This document shows positions 53,008-63,719 of a stretch of 64,000 nucleotides of DNA, piece by piece (positions within the stretch are counted from its first letter, which is position 1; the number at the start of each line of letters is the position of its first letter). Origin of the DNA: Casuarius casuarius (taxonomy: Eukaryota; Chordata; Aves; Casuariiformes; Casuariidae); assembly GCA_003342895.1 (NCBI GenBank), contig PTFA01000159.1, positions 977,410-1,041,409 of the forward strand, given 5' to 3'. Below the pieces are notes generated by a model. That model was not told the DNA's origin. It was given only the letters and a program-made list of their open reading frames with translations, and made no database searches. Both the position numbers and the translations under genes were made by a program.

Positions 53008-53890
53008 TTCCATAGGAATGTAGAAATTGTCCGCCTGGAAGAGGATCAATGTCCCTCTAATTCAGCACTCTGCCTGTCACGATTGCCAGGTGGAGATGCT
53101 TCAGAGGAAGACACAAGAATTACATCCTAGATCTAATCAAATAATCACCCCAATGGAATTGCTAAGGAGTTGGCTGTATCCTGCATCATGAAGTTTAACA
53201 GTGTTTAACCCTTGAAAATGTGTTGGCAGCCCCTGTTATCAATGTTTTGTATATTCTTCATCACCATATAAATATTCGAGTCCTTTCTGAATTTTGCTCT
53301 GACTTTGGCCTCAGTAGCAGCCTGTGCTAATGCGTTCCCTGGTCTCATCAGATGCTACGAGAAAAAAGAGCTTTCCCATACAAATTCAAATCAGCTTCCT
53401 TTTACTTTAACAAATATCTTTCTCATGATATAAAATGAGAAAAAATGGCCTCCAATGTATTTTCTTTTAGGTCATTCTGTAGGCTTGGAGGTTGTTTTGG
53501 TTTTGTTTATTTGTTTTTGTTTTAAGTGTTCACTCCCATGACTCTCTTTCCTGAAGAAAACTATTCGGTCTTTTCAGTTTTTGATGAGAGTTCTTTTAAT
53601 GTCCCTCCTCATTCTCATCAATTCTCCTCTCCTGTTCCTGAGCTTGTCCTAAAACCCTACAATATTCTTTTTGAGATGGACTGACAAACATTCCAGTGAA
53701 TGTTCTATATGAGGCCAAATAGTATTATACATAATGCCATTACGTTATTTCCCAGTATTGCTCTCCATTAAATTCTCTAAACATCCCAACAAAATTGCTA
53801 GCTTTTCTGAACAGTGCATTAAGAAGGTACCTTCAGTTCACAATAGTTCTCGAGTTTTTCACCTTAATTGATAGCTAATAGTTCATCAGT
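53008..53890 (-). mobile_element. Ancient CR1 LINE 3' portion, reversed and decayed
   Basis: Read on the plus strand, the blocks follow the reverse complement of an amniote CR1 3' end as I remember it, in the same order. CATAGGAATGTAGAAATTG and CAATGTCCCTCTAATTCAGC come first, then CTGCCTGTCA...TGCCAGGTGGAGATGCTTCA. CTAATGCGTTCCCTGGTCTC and GAGAAAAAAGAGCTTTCCC follow. Next are TTTTTGAGATGGACTGACAA, then CATAATGCCATTACGTTATT, AACATCCCAACAAAATTGCT and ACCTTAATTGATAGCTAA. The element therefore runs right to left, with its 3' end near 53008. Only the end of the reverse-transcriptase region and the 3' UTR are represented, the usual result of 5' truncation. Divergence is heavy, no frame survives, and no terminal 8-mer repeats are clear. 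The exact right boundary is uncertain. Confidence 0.75.
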
Positions 53891-54059
53891 AAAGGAAAAA
53901 ATTGTTAACAGAGCTCCGCATTACGCTTAGTAGATGTGCCTAATGTGGTTATATCCTATACTATATTATGTCTATATTTGAGTTTCAGACAGTTTTAACA
54001 ACAATTTGTGTATATTCAAAAGAAAAAAAATCATATGGTGCACAGAAGTACTTATAGCA
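53891..54059. other. AT-rich DNA
   Basis: Possibly a further decayed CR1 piece; nothing firm is seen. Confidence 0.4.
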
Positions 54060-54112
54060 TCTAAAGGGACACTTGTTGACTTCAATGAACATTCAGCAAA
54101 GCACTTTGTGTA
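54060..54112. repeat. Fragment of an old sauropsid palindromic repeat
   Basis: GTTGACTTCAATGAACATTC and AGCAAAGCACTTTGTG resemble 'attgacttcaatg' followed by 'gcaaagcacttaag' of the family described at 22994. Short and diverged. Confidence 0.4.
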
Positions 54113-54620
54113 AAAATAGCTGTACAAAAAAACCCTAAAATCTTAAAATACATAAAATCTAAAAATAAAAAAGGTAACAACCAAATGAAACCTAGAAAAG
54201 AACAAAAGAGGAAGGACTCAAGGGAAAAAAATCCCACATTATTAATAGAAGGTGACAATTTTCAGAGATCCAGTAAACAGGAAACAAAAACTATATTGTC
54301 ATTGAAGGAGTCTTACCTGGGATACTACTCGTCTAACAGGACATTTCAGAAAAGCTTTCAAAACAAGGGTTTTCCAAAAGCTAACAGAGAAATTACAAAA
54401 TCACTGCACAAGTTCTTGATCTTCTTTAATTCAAGAGAAAATTGACATTTTGGGCAAAATACAATGATGCCCTACTATTTTTATTACTCATTTCAAAATG
54501 ATCATTGATTTGTGGAGGCTCACAGATTACTTTCTCCATCCAGCTCCAAATATGTCATAAACCAAGAGAAACACATTAACAGATGGGATTTTACATTCCC
54601 TTCTTCATTCTGCACCGTGT
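54113..54620. other. Non-coding DNA
   Basis: A-rich sequence with an 86-codon, lysine-rich plus frame (54185-54445) that is unrecognised and likely due to composition. Confidence 0.55.
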
Positions 54621-54665
54621 CACAGTGAAGTCCATTTACTTCTGTGGGGTCTGGATCACATTCTT
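54621..54665. repeat. Fragment of an old sauropsid palindromic repeat
   Basis: CACAGTGAAGTCCATTTACTTCTGTGGGG has the near-palindromic 'agtgaagtcaattgacttc' layout (CACAG...CTGTG ends) and is followed by TCTGGATCACATTCT, as in the family at 22994. It lies inside an unrecognised 145-codon frame (54583-55020). Confidence 0.45.
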
Positions 54666-57600
54666 CCGAAACCTTTTTAATCTTTGCCTTCCTTTCCAAA
54701 ATGCAGCTTCATATGGTCTGAACAGGTGCTCTATGACTTCTACATCCAGAACAGCAAGTATCTCCTTCCAAATCAGGAGTGTTACCAAGCCTGGCAGCCC
54801 AATTCTGGGAGTGGCATTTCTTTTTATGCCCCACAGAATTAGAATGCCAAAGGTTTTATACCCTGAACGGAGTCATTCACTCTACAGAGGAATGAATCAC
54901 TACACAGGCTTCTCAATATTTTTCATAAAATTTATGTTTGTTTTGGACAAACATGTTTTATGGACAATTGTAAAATGTCTATGTATAGCAGCTACAGAGC
55001 TTGCAGCGGTAAAGAATTAAGTCATTGGTAGCCCTGGAGAGCTAATGAGGTAAAAATGTGCTGAATGTTCATACTTTAGTTGAAATACACATGTTCTGCT
55101 TGCTACAGGTGCACAATGCTAATTTGCTTTTTGGGCAAACTGTGCTCAATTTGCATAATTTTAACATCCTAAAACCTGCAAACATCAGGAAAATCCATTT
55201 GTTTCTTTGCCTGTAGCATTAAGTCATTGAATGCCTAACAATCAATACAAGCTCTCAGATCCAGGAGGGAAACCCTACTGGAGTCCTGCGTTAGCTAAAT
55301 TACAGGATCAAAGCCTTGAGGTATACCAGTCCAAGTCTTTTGTCTATAGCCAACATAACCATGGCAATTTCACTGTCTGCATGACCAGAACTATTTTTTC
55401 TGACCCAACAATACTTTAAAATTGGCAGTTACTAATGATCTATCCACTTGGAAGACATTCCTAAGCTTATCTGATAAATACAGTACTCAGACTAAACATT
55501 ATCTTGAAAGCAAGTTGTGGAGTAATTTCTACTTTTCAATTTGCTTTAGCAATAATTGACTGTGATCCAGCCTATAAATCTTTAAAATAAAAGCATGGTA
55601 TTTTTTATTACTTCATCTTTTTATCATTTGTCAAGGTAAATGCTTCTATCTATGCTGAAATAACTTAAAATTAATGCAATCAGGAGAGGAAGGCACCTCT
55701 TCAATGATCACTACAGCCAAATAAGCTGGTGGCTGAGAGGGTGTACAAGGAATACAATGTAAAATAATATTGAGAAAATATGTATACACATCACTGAAAC
55801 ACAGCTTATTGCATAAATGACTGTAGAGAATAGTTACTAATTAGTACTCACAGTTCAGTTCTCAATCTTAGAATCTTCTTCAAATTATTGTGGATTATTC
55901 AGATTGGGGTGCCTGACTACGGAATGACTAAATTTTGTCTTATAATGCATCCTGCAAAACACGAGTCTACTAAATACATGAGAGAGAACTTATGCCAATT
56001 GTCTAAAATAGGCAATACTTTGACCGTTTCTCCTTCCACTGTATAAGACTGTGTGAATTCTCTATTTTTCCTACTGCTTTGGTAGGTATGGTATTTTTGC
56101 ACAAATGTATAACTAAATCATAATTGGTAGTCAGCAGAGGCCATGGCCACAAAATGGCTAGAAAGAAACACAGAGAGAGAGCAAGAGCAAATAACTGTAT
56201 GTATTGAACATGGCAGAACAGGGTCAACAGCCAAAACAAAGAGAAAAGCAGGAGTACAGATCAAAGACTGCACTTAGCAAACAGTAATTTGGCAGTATTA
56301 AAAATGCAAATGCAATATACGTTTTGACATCACAGAAGCATATTTCTGGAAAAGAGACACAAACCTTCCAGCTCCGACACGAAAGTTTGAGTCTTCATAT
56401 TGCATAGAAGGAGCAGTTCCCTGAGTTGAGAGAATAGATTGCCCTAGACTCTGGTGCTTTTTGGTCTTTACAGGTCCACTAGAAAGAACTATGGAGATAA
56501 AATGTTTGAATGCTGCTAAGAATTTGTTTTGGAAAAGGTATTAATATATTCAACTGATTGCACGGAAGGAAGGTCAAACCAGAAACATCATGAACATTGT
56601 ATAAGAAGAGCAATAGTACTCTCTAGTCTGGACCTTAAATCATTTGTGGGTAGGTTTGGTGCAGAACAGAAGGGAAATAACAACATAAAATCATTTGCCA
56701 CTTTTCCCCTCCAACAGGACCACAAGAGCAATATTCATTTATATCAGTGGAGGGTTCACCCTTTTCAATCCATTATGCCCTGGAATCACCATTGGATCAG
56801 CCACAACAAATCCCTCTGTGCCAGAGAGCATGACTATTGAACAGGCACAGGAGAAGTTACTGTTTTGTGGCCACAGACAGCTCTTGCAACGGGTCCAATC
56901 TACTCGCACAGTATTTCTAACCTTCACATCATCACAGCGCAACTAAGTGCAGATGTTTCTCTTCTACCAGTGTGACCACTTCTGTCTCCATCATACAGCC
57001 TCAGTAGTCAACAGAAAAATCCTCCGGGTTATTTAGGGTAGTGTCAGCTCCTAAAATGATCCTAAGACAATTTGCCTACACCTCATTACTTCTTTTTTTC
57101 ACCCCAGGCCCTACAATGCTGTATCATCAAGCAATTTTGATTTGTTTCCATGTACCTAGTCCCTGCATGCCCTTCAATTTTTGTTTGTTTCTTGCTCATC
57201 ACCCTTCTTTTATCCTGTTCTTTGTTTCCTACAATAACTCTTGCTTTTGTAACTTTGGTTGCTTGCTTTCTTCTCATCACTTCAACAACAGTGACTGTAT
57301 CCACATCTACCTATTGTCTTCACTGCCTTCTAATTTCTCGTGTCTCATTCCTACTTTTCTCCTCTAGTACTTTCTTCTGCGCTATACTGCAAACATCTGA
57401 AATACTAGGAGTAATGACAACAGTGAGGACCCGTGAGAGAGATTGTGGGGACTAAACAAAAATAAAATGAATAAAGCTTTTAAACTAATAGCAATTAATA
57501 TTGCAATTTTTGGAAAGGGCAACTCTCACCTCCCTTCCTGAAAGGTTTAAGCTAGACATCCCAACAATAAAGCTGCCCTGAAGTGTGAAAATACTAGCCA

Positions 57601-57805
57601 TCTGGCACACTGCAGTATTCCCTTAGTGAATATCTCTTGAGCAGGTGCATCATTTATAGTTTAAACACTGATGATCTCAACTACCTATCTGCAGCTTCAT
57701 ACCACAAATATTCCTCTGCTTTGATGCTTTAGTAATTCTCACCAACACTAACAATTATAGCAATTTTTGAATCAGAGTATATCTTCTGATTACTAGGAAA
57801 TTATA
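54666..57805. other. Non-coding DNA, no gene recognised
   Basis: Frames of up to 145 codons (54583-55020) are unrecognised. 56529-56946 has overlapping frames on both strands. 57040-57370 is pyrimidine-rich on the plus strand, which keeps frames open (101 and 108 codons) with hydrophobic, low-complexity translations. AATAAA occurs twice near 57460-57477 but has no supported transcript upstream. Confidence 0.55.
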
Positions 57806-57912
57806 CCCTTATGAAAAGTAATATATTTTTAGTATACTTGGCACACTTTTTGTACAGCTAAGTATCCGTAGAATACTTGAATTATACCAAGTATACTCAT
57901 TTTTCATAAGTG
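57806..57912. repeat. Imperfect inverted repeat, MITE-like
   Basis: The left arm (TTATGAAAA at 57809-57817 and TATACTTGG at 57833-57841) is mirrored by the right arm (CCAAGTATA at about 57888-57895 and TTTTTCATAAG at 57900-57910). The spacer is about 46 bases, and the left arm has an extra 8 bases or so between its two blocks. The total of about 105 bp is typical of a small non-autonomous DNA-transposon hairpin. Flanking TA steps are present but the area is TA-rich, so no duplication can be claimed. No transposase is present. Confidence 0.55.
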
Positions 57913-57997
57913 TAGAGTGACACATTATAAAACAAATTATTATAATCAGAGATTTTCTTGAATCTATCAAAGGGCTTGATTCGAAAAGGGATAAGTT

Positions 57998-58095
57998 CTT
58001 CCTAGTACCCTCAGCTTCCATTAGCGGGTAGTGGAAGCTGAGGGCACTCAGCACCATTAAGGGAAGTTCCCGTGTAAGATCCGATCCTGCAGCTG
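57998..58095. repeat. Old sauropsid palindromic repeat with perfect 13-bp stem
   Basis: CCCTCAGCTTCCA (58008-58020) pairs perfectly with TGGAAGCTGAGGG (58032-58044) around an 11-base loop. It is followed by CACTCAGCACCATTAAGGGA and GATCCGATCCTGCAG. From memory this matches 'agcttccattgacttcagtggaagctgagggcactcagcacc ... ggatcaggcc', part of the same family seen elsewhere in the window. The best preserved copy here. Confidence 0.6.
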
Positions 58096-61000
58096 TGGTA
58101 AGATGCAATTTCTTTGATTGCTCCTACTAATTTGCATACTACATCTATGATTTGTGCACGCTGATAATTTACACTAGAATATCCTGCCCTGCTGCCAACC
58201 TTATAGACTTGCTGTACATTGTTTTTCAATTTGTGATGCCTTTGGAATAGAACTCGTTGTTTACCCTGCGCCACGCACTACCGAGAATACTTAGCAGCTC
58301 TCCTAATATATTAGGGTCCTGAACACAGGCAGCTATACAAAGGCAGCTTGGTGATCCCAGCAAAAAGGATGATGGTGGTGATTGTTGACGATGAATGGAT
58401 TTCATATAAATTTATACAAATGACATACAATTGGCCTTCATATAAATTACATCAATTACATGCAAGTAGGAATTTAGTGAGATTTAAAAAGAAATTATGG
58501 GAAATGATATGACTAACATTAATAAATGTTAAATGTTAAGGGTTTTGAAAAATATTAAGCAAAGTACTCCAGAGTTCAAAATAATCTCTGTTTGGGATTG
58601 CAATAAAAAATTAATCCCACATCTGTTTACTGCAGGATTTCCTGCACATTTCTTTCAAGCATGTGATCCTGGAGACACTTTTGGATGAAATGAGTCCCAG
58701 TAATTATCTGTGTGACAACTTCCAAGTTCTTATGGTGACCACTGACCACTTGATGCCAACATGCAAGTTTGTTATTTTCTTCAATTCTCCTTCTTATCTA
58801 AAGGATTGCCCATTACTGATGCTTGAAGAAAACTGTTTTAAGACACACAAAAGCAGACATTTGAGCTAAAGAAGACTCAGCCGTTCTGAATTGATTTAAG
58901 TCCTTACATTTTTGTAACCCAAAGCATTTACTTTCACAGTATTTATAGGTATTATTCCTAAACTCAGATCTGTCATGGATGGCCTTGAGATACACTGTTG
59001 TATGCATAAATATTTTGCATATGTTATGTCGTGCTACCAGGTAAAATTTCACAGGAAATAATCACTTTTTCAAGAGATGAATGTAGGGGCTGTTTTTAAA
59101 TGTAGAAAGAATAATATTATTAAAAGTTGCTCTTTCTTCTCTCTGCATTTTTTTTGTATAGGCTGTCCTGGCTAGCCACTTGAGACAATTTTTAAAAATC
59201 ACAATACTGATGTTCACATCAATCCCACCAAACTCTTCTATAAAGAAAATTCTGCAACAATGCAACAACCTTATTAACAGAGTTAATATCAAACCAAAGA
59301 AATGTACCTTGGAAGCCACTGGATTTACCGCTACTCTCTGCTTTAACGTGCTTTGCCCAGCTGATTGATACGAGTTGTCAAATCCAAACGTATATATCGA
59401 GACAGACATTTTGCAACACTCTGTAGAGCTTCAGTGAGAAAACCATTGCTGCTCGTGTCATATCATCATCCATTCTGGAGCCCGCTGAAGATTCGTCAAC
59501 AAAGCTGGTTGATAAAGGAGTTCCCGTACAGCTCAGAAGAGCTAATATGGGGTCTTTCATTACAGATTTCTCCTAGTGATGTGCACTGCTGTGCTCCTCA
59601 GTCAGCCTTTGAGCCTCGTGGGAATTAGAACTGGTATGTTTGAAAGTATGCCGTATTTTCAGCTTTGGGATTTCGAGCCATCAGACAATAGGCTTTTGTC
59701 ACGAATGATTTCTTTCTGAATGTCAACTGGGGAAGACAGCTTGACTTTTCTATAATTGAGTAACTGAAATAATTTTCATAAATCAAGAAAAACGGCTACT
59801 AGGACTTATCTATTTCCTTTCTACAGATCCAGCACTACTCTTTTTCTAGGGCCTAAGTCCAGGTAATTCTCTGTGTATACTTAGATGCATTTTATGGATT
59901 TTAGAGGTCCTGGTAGCTCCTGTATTCTTCACAATATTTTTTCCTCTGTGATGATTATGTTACAGTAATACAAAGATCTTCATACTCAACAAGTTTTCCT
60001 CACATTTTCTGAAGGAAAAATGAAAACATATGGGTTGGATACGTAACTCCTGATAAGTAATATAATTTAACATCTCCTGCTTGTTTTATATACTTATATA
60101 CTGTCTATATTTAAGCATTGAATAGACCTTTCTTCCTTACCACGTTAAGCAGTTCCCTGCTATGAAGCTACAAAGCCAACAACAATGGCATCTACATTTT
60201 TCTCTGGATCATCCCAAGATTTTGATCTTCCCCTGAATACATTTCATGTTTCATTGTTTTCAGTATTACAGCATAGAGAAGGAATCACTGTTGTCCACAG
60301 AAAAATATGTGTAAGTAAGTCTTGAAAAGGTTTGTGGTCAGTTGTGATTTCAAACTTACTAGGAGTCCACAAATATCTTCTGATCCTTTTGTATGCTCAT
60401 ACATTTTCTAATCTTGTTTGCTTTCTTTGGACAACACTAGTTTGGAGGCCGAAAAACACCTGTAACTATATGAGTTTCCAATCTTCTCTTCATTGTTACA
60501 GTAGTAAATCACTAAACATAGCTGATACCTTCTCAAATAGCAGTAGACTTGGAAACATCATTAAATGCCAGTACTGGGTATAAGGTCAACAAATACTTTA
60601 AATCCTCGAAAGCATGTTCCTTTACTTTATTACTTATCTATTCAGAATTGGTTTTAAGCAACTTGTTAACACCCTGAACCTCTGAAGTTAAGTAGAAGCT
60701 AGCTCCAGAAATGCATCATCTAGAGAAAGTATCAAATCCAATTCACATACAGTTAGTTGCCTCCCAGTTCTGTTATCTGAATTCAGACTTACACCTCAGT
60801 CAAATACCCTGAGTGCTGTATTTGACTATTTGCTGCAATTCATTTTGTTATACTGTATAGTTTTGCCTCTCTCTTTTATTTCAAGATCTCCAGCTACTTT
60901 AAAATTTTCCTTCATTACTTTGAATCGAGCAAGCAAGGAACTATGTAACATGCCACCTTTCTTTCAGGACAAGTATCCATTACTTTCTTTTTACTTTACT

Positions 61001-62128
61001 TGTACCTTTACCTTTTTCACCCACAGTTGAGATTATCACCCAGTAATATGCCACCTGACAGGCAGAAATTATACCTTGCTTCCTTCACACCTCTTTAAAC
61101 TTCCGTGGCTGTATGAAGATACAGAGAATTGTATACCACTTTATTAGCTCTGTTACACCTCTTTTCACTATGTTGTCCTGTATGTTCTCCAGTCTGGACC
61201 AAGTTCAAAACATACTACTGAATTTTTCAGAAGAAAAACTTAGAATGCCCCCTCTAAAAACTTGTCTTCAAATAAGCACAGGGTCGGCTTTTTAATGTGC
61301 CTGAAACTCTTCACAAAGATTTGACTTGGTATAGACAGCTTGATATATGATAGATTACTCAGGATAGCTCCAAAGACGGTAAAGATGTCAGACATATATA
61401 GAACATTTATAACCAGAACAGAGCTTTGGGTTACACGAAAAACCTAATTAACTGTCCTATTATTGACTAGTACCCTGGACTGCTTCAGTACAGAGCAGGT
61501 TTGATCTCCTTAAAATCTTCAAAACAGTTCCTGTCCCAGAAATAACTGTCTGCTTCCTCATATCTTTCTCATGTCTGCCCAGGTAACCAATGTTTTCATG
61601 AAGCACCTGCAGTTTGCTTTTGTTTTTTCGTTTTTTTTCTCAGTGGAATCATCCTTACTTCTTCTGCACCTTCTTGACTGGGTATTTTTCTTTTTTTTTA
61701 GCTCCGATAGTCATGCCAATTGCATTGCGTGCCTCAGAGGCACCTCCAGCATTAACTTCAGCTTGCCAACAAATCTTTTATTTAAAATTACAACTGTTGT
61801 ACAATTTCTTGTATGTACTTTTTTAATGACTCAAAGGCACTTTGTTCTGACAATACGTACCCCCCTCCAAAAGATCTCAAACTTGCAAGCTGGATAATGT
61901 ACTATATTCCCTTTGAGAGAAAATATTATTGGTTTGTTTCCAAGAATATCATTGCTGCTCTTATCTCTTTACTTTTCAAAATCTATAAATATCTTTGTAG
62001 AAAACAGAACATAAATTTATGCAGTAGAAAGTCAGGTTTCTTTACTGTAAAGCAATGTGCTCCTTATAAGTTATNCCATACGTTTGTCAAGCTGAAAGAC
62101 CTTTGAAGAGAGATGGTGTGGAAATCAT
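58096..62128. other. Non-coding DNA; possible LINE fossil and a CpG-retaining segment
   Basis: 59160-59640 keeps several CpGs and has protein-like frames on both strands, none recognised. About 60830-61330 is pyrimidine-rich, and TTCTCCAGTCTGGACCAAG, TTCAAAACATACTACTGAA faintly recalls an L2/CR1-group reverse-transcriptase segment ('cagtct... ttcaaaacgctgctgcc'). All of this is too degraded for a firm call. A 7-bp stem hairpin GTGCCTC-A-GAGGCAC lies at 61729-61743. Confidence 0.45.
62075..62075. other. Ambiguous base (N)
   Basis: A single unresolved base inside otherwise continuous sequence. Confidence 0.95.
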
Positions 62129-62175
62129 GTTTCTTCTTCTTTTTTCTTTTTCTTCCTCTTCTTTTTTATTTTTGT
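62129..62175. repeat. Polypyrimidine tract
   Basis: Nearly pure C/T on the plus strand (TTTCTTCTTCTTTTTTCTTT, then more), apart from a few bases near the end. Such tracts can form triplex DNA and also mimic splice-acceptor pyrimidine tracts. Confidence 0.85.
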
Positions 62176-62348
62176 ACTGCTTCAGAATGAATCAACTATG
62201 ACACCATATGCTGCAACAATTGCTGAGAATGACAGAAGTAATACATTCTTCTAAAACTCAACAAAAAAATACGGTTAAATTAAGGAAATTGTGTTCTCCC
62301 TAAATCTCCCTGGCTCACTGAACGTCTCTTTGCTTTTTTTCTATGTAG

Positions 62349-62553
62349 GCTCTTCCCAGCCTTCCTTTCACCACGGCAGGCTTCTCGCTGCCGACTGAGA
62401 GAAACAGGAATATCCTCTGGCTACTGCTGGAATAACCGAGCTGCCTGAAGGTGGAAGGATCCTCCACCTATGGCAGCACCATATCCATCCCTATCAGTGA
62501 CTGCCAGGGTGGACTGGGTTTGGCTTTGACACTCATCTTCTAACTGAAAGACT
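62349..62553 (+). other. Possible non-coding exon (weak)
   Basis: TTTGCTTTTTTCTATGTAG is a good acceptor-like string ending at 62348. ACT|GTAAGAA at 62554 is a plausible donor. The 205 bases between are less AT-rich than their surroundings. No long plus-strand frame crosses it, so it would be untranslated. On the minus strand a 93-codon frame (62421-62702) covers much of the same DNA and is unrecognised. Splice-like strings of this quality are frequent in AT-rich DNA. Confidence 0.2.
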
Positions 62554-63606
62554 GTAAGAAGTTTTACCACATGTTCACCATGACCCCACTGAAAACAAGG
62601 CCACAGATAGATAGAAAATATTAATTTTTTACGTAGTGCTAAATACACTAAATACCAACTTCTATCAGATGACAATTTTGCTACTTTAAAAATGTGTACC
62701 AACTTTTGTTATATCACGGCCTACAATTTATATGCTTTTCAGAGCAGGAGAGAGATTTGCTCATTGCTCTGTTCAGATGGGTCAAGTTACTAGAACTGTC
62801 AAGAGAAATTCTCACTCTTTATTTGAGAATAACTTGATATGGATATCATCTGGCTGAACAAAAGGGATGCCTGATTATGCTGTAAGTCCTGAAGATATGT
62901 TGCATATCTAGCTGGCTTTTATTCTCATTACTTAACATGTTGCTTGGTTACCTCAACAAACTTGTCAGCAGTGAGGAAGCCTGCTTCATAAAAAAATAAA
63001 AAAAAATCATAAGGCCAGCTCCTCTGAGACTGAAGTGGGGGAATGGTTTTTTTTAACACTTATTTCTGAAATTTTAATTCAAAACTAAGCTGCTGCATTC
63101 ATACCCTGGATAACAAAAAGTATGGTTGCACAGGCAGTTCTCAAAAGATTCGGGGATGCCTAATACTGGAGTGCCCTCACAATTCTTCAAGTGTAACAAA
63201 TGTCAGTCCACATTTTCCAAAGCTTCCAGAACGTAGGCTAAGATCCTCGTGTGCAAATGGCCTGCAGTCCTTTTATCATCATTCAGCAGGCCCTGGAGCA
63301 TGAAGTTAGAAGGCTGGTCACCAGGTAAAACAAGAGCACGTTTGGCAGGATCAGGTACTTTCCAAGCAGTTAAAAACGAAGGCAGATCTTAAGAAGCCTT
63401 AAACTTCCCCAGTAGCTTGCAACCCTTAGAAGACAATGTGCATCCAGAAAGGTTGACCATCACACCAGAAGGCGGCCACACTTCGAGCACACTTCCCCTG
63501 TGGCTTCGCATGTAGAAGGGTGGATTCACAATCTGCGGTGCTCCCGGAACGAATCCGTATCTCTGCTTTTCCACAGACTGCGCAGCATCCAGGAGCTTCG
63601 GTTCCG
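62554..63606. other. Non-coding DNA approaching the CpG island
   Basis: G+C and CpG rise from about 63450 rightwards. A 61-codon minus frame (63389-63574) is unrecognised. CCAGAAGGCGGC at about 63467 is a two-mismatch CTCF-like core. No exon is supported. Confidence 0.5.
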
Positions 63607-63693
63607 AAAAAAAAAATTATTAAAAAATAAAAAATAAAAAATAATAATAAAAAAATAATAAAATAAAATAAATAAAAAATAAAAATAAAAAAC
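63607..63693. repeat. A-rich (AAATAA)n simple repeat
   Basis: Almost only A with periodic single T or TT (AAAAATAAAAAATAATAATA style). No retroposed body is visible on either side, so this is a simple repeat and not obviously a retroposon tail. It lies about 30-100 bases left of the CpG island and forces a low-complexity F/Y/I-rich translation on the minus strand. Confidence 0.9.
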
Positions 63694-63719
63694 CCAAAGC
63701 AGCAAGGAAAGAAGAGTTT

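Noticed and set aside
54583..55020. 145-codon plus-strand frame
   Set aside because: It contains a fragment of an old interspersed repeat near 54640, and the translation is not recognised.
57041..57455. Two 101-108-codon hydrophobic plus frames that look like membrane proteins
   Set aside because: The hydrophobicity comes from a pyrimidine-rich strand. Frames on the opposite strand are also open and no family is recognised.
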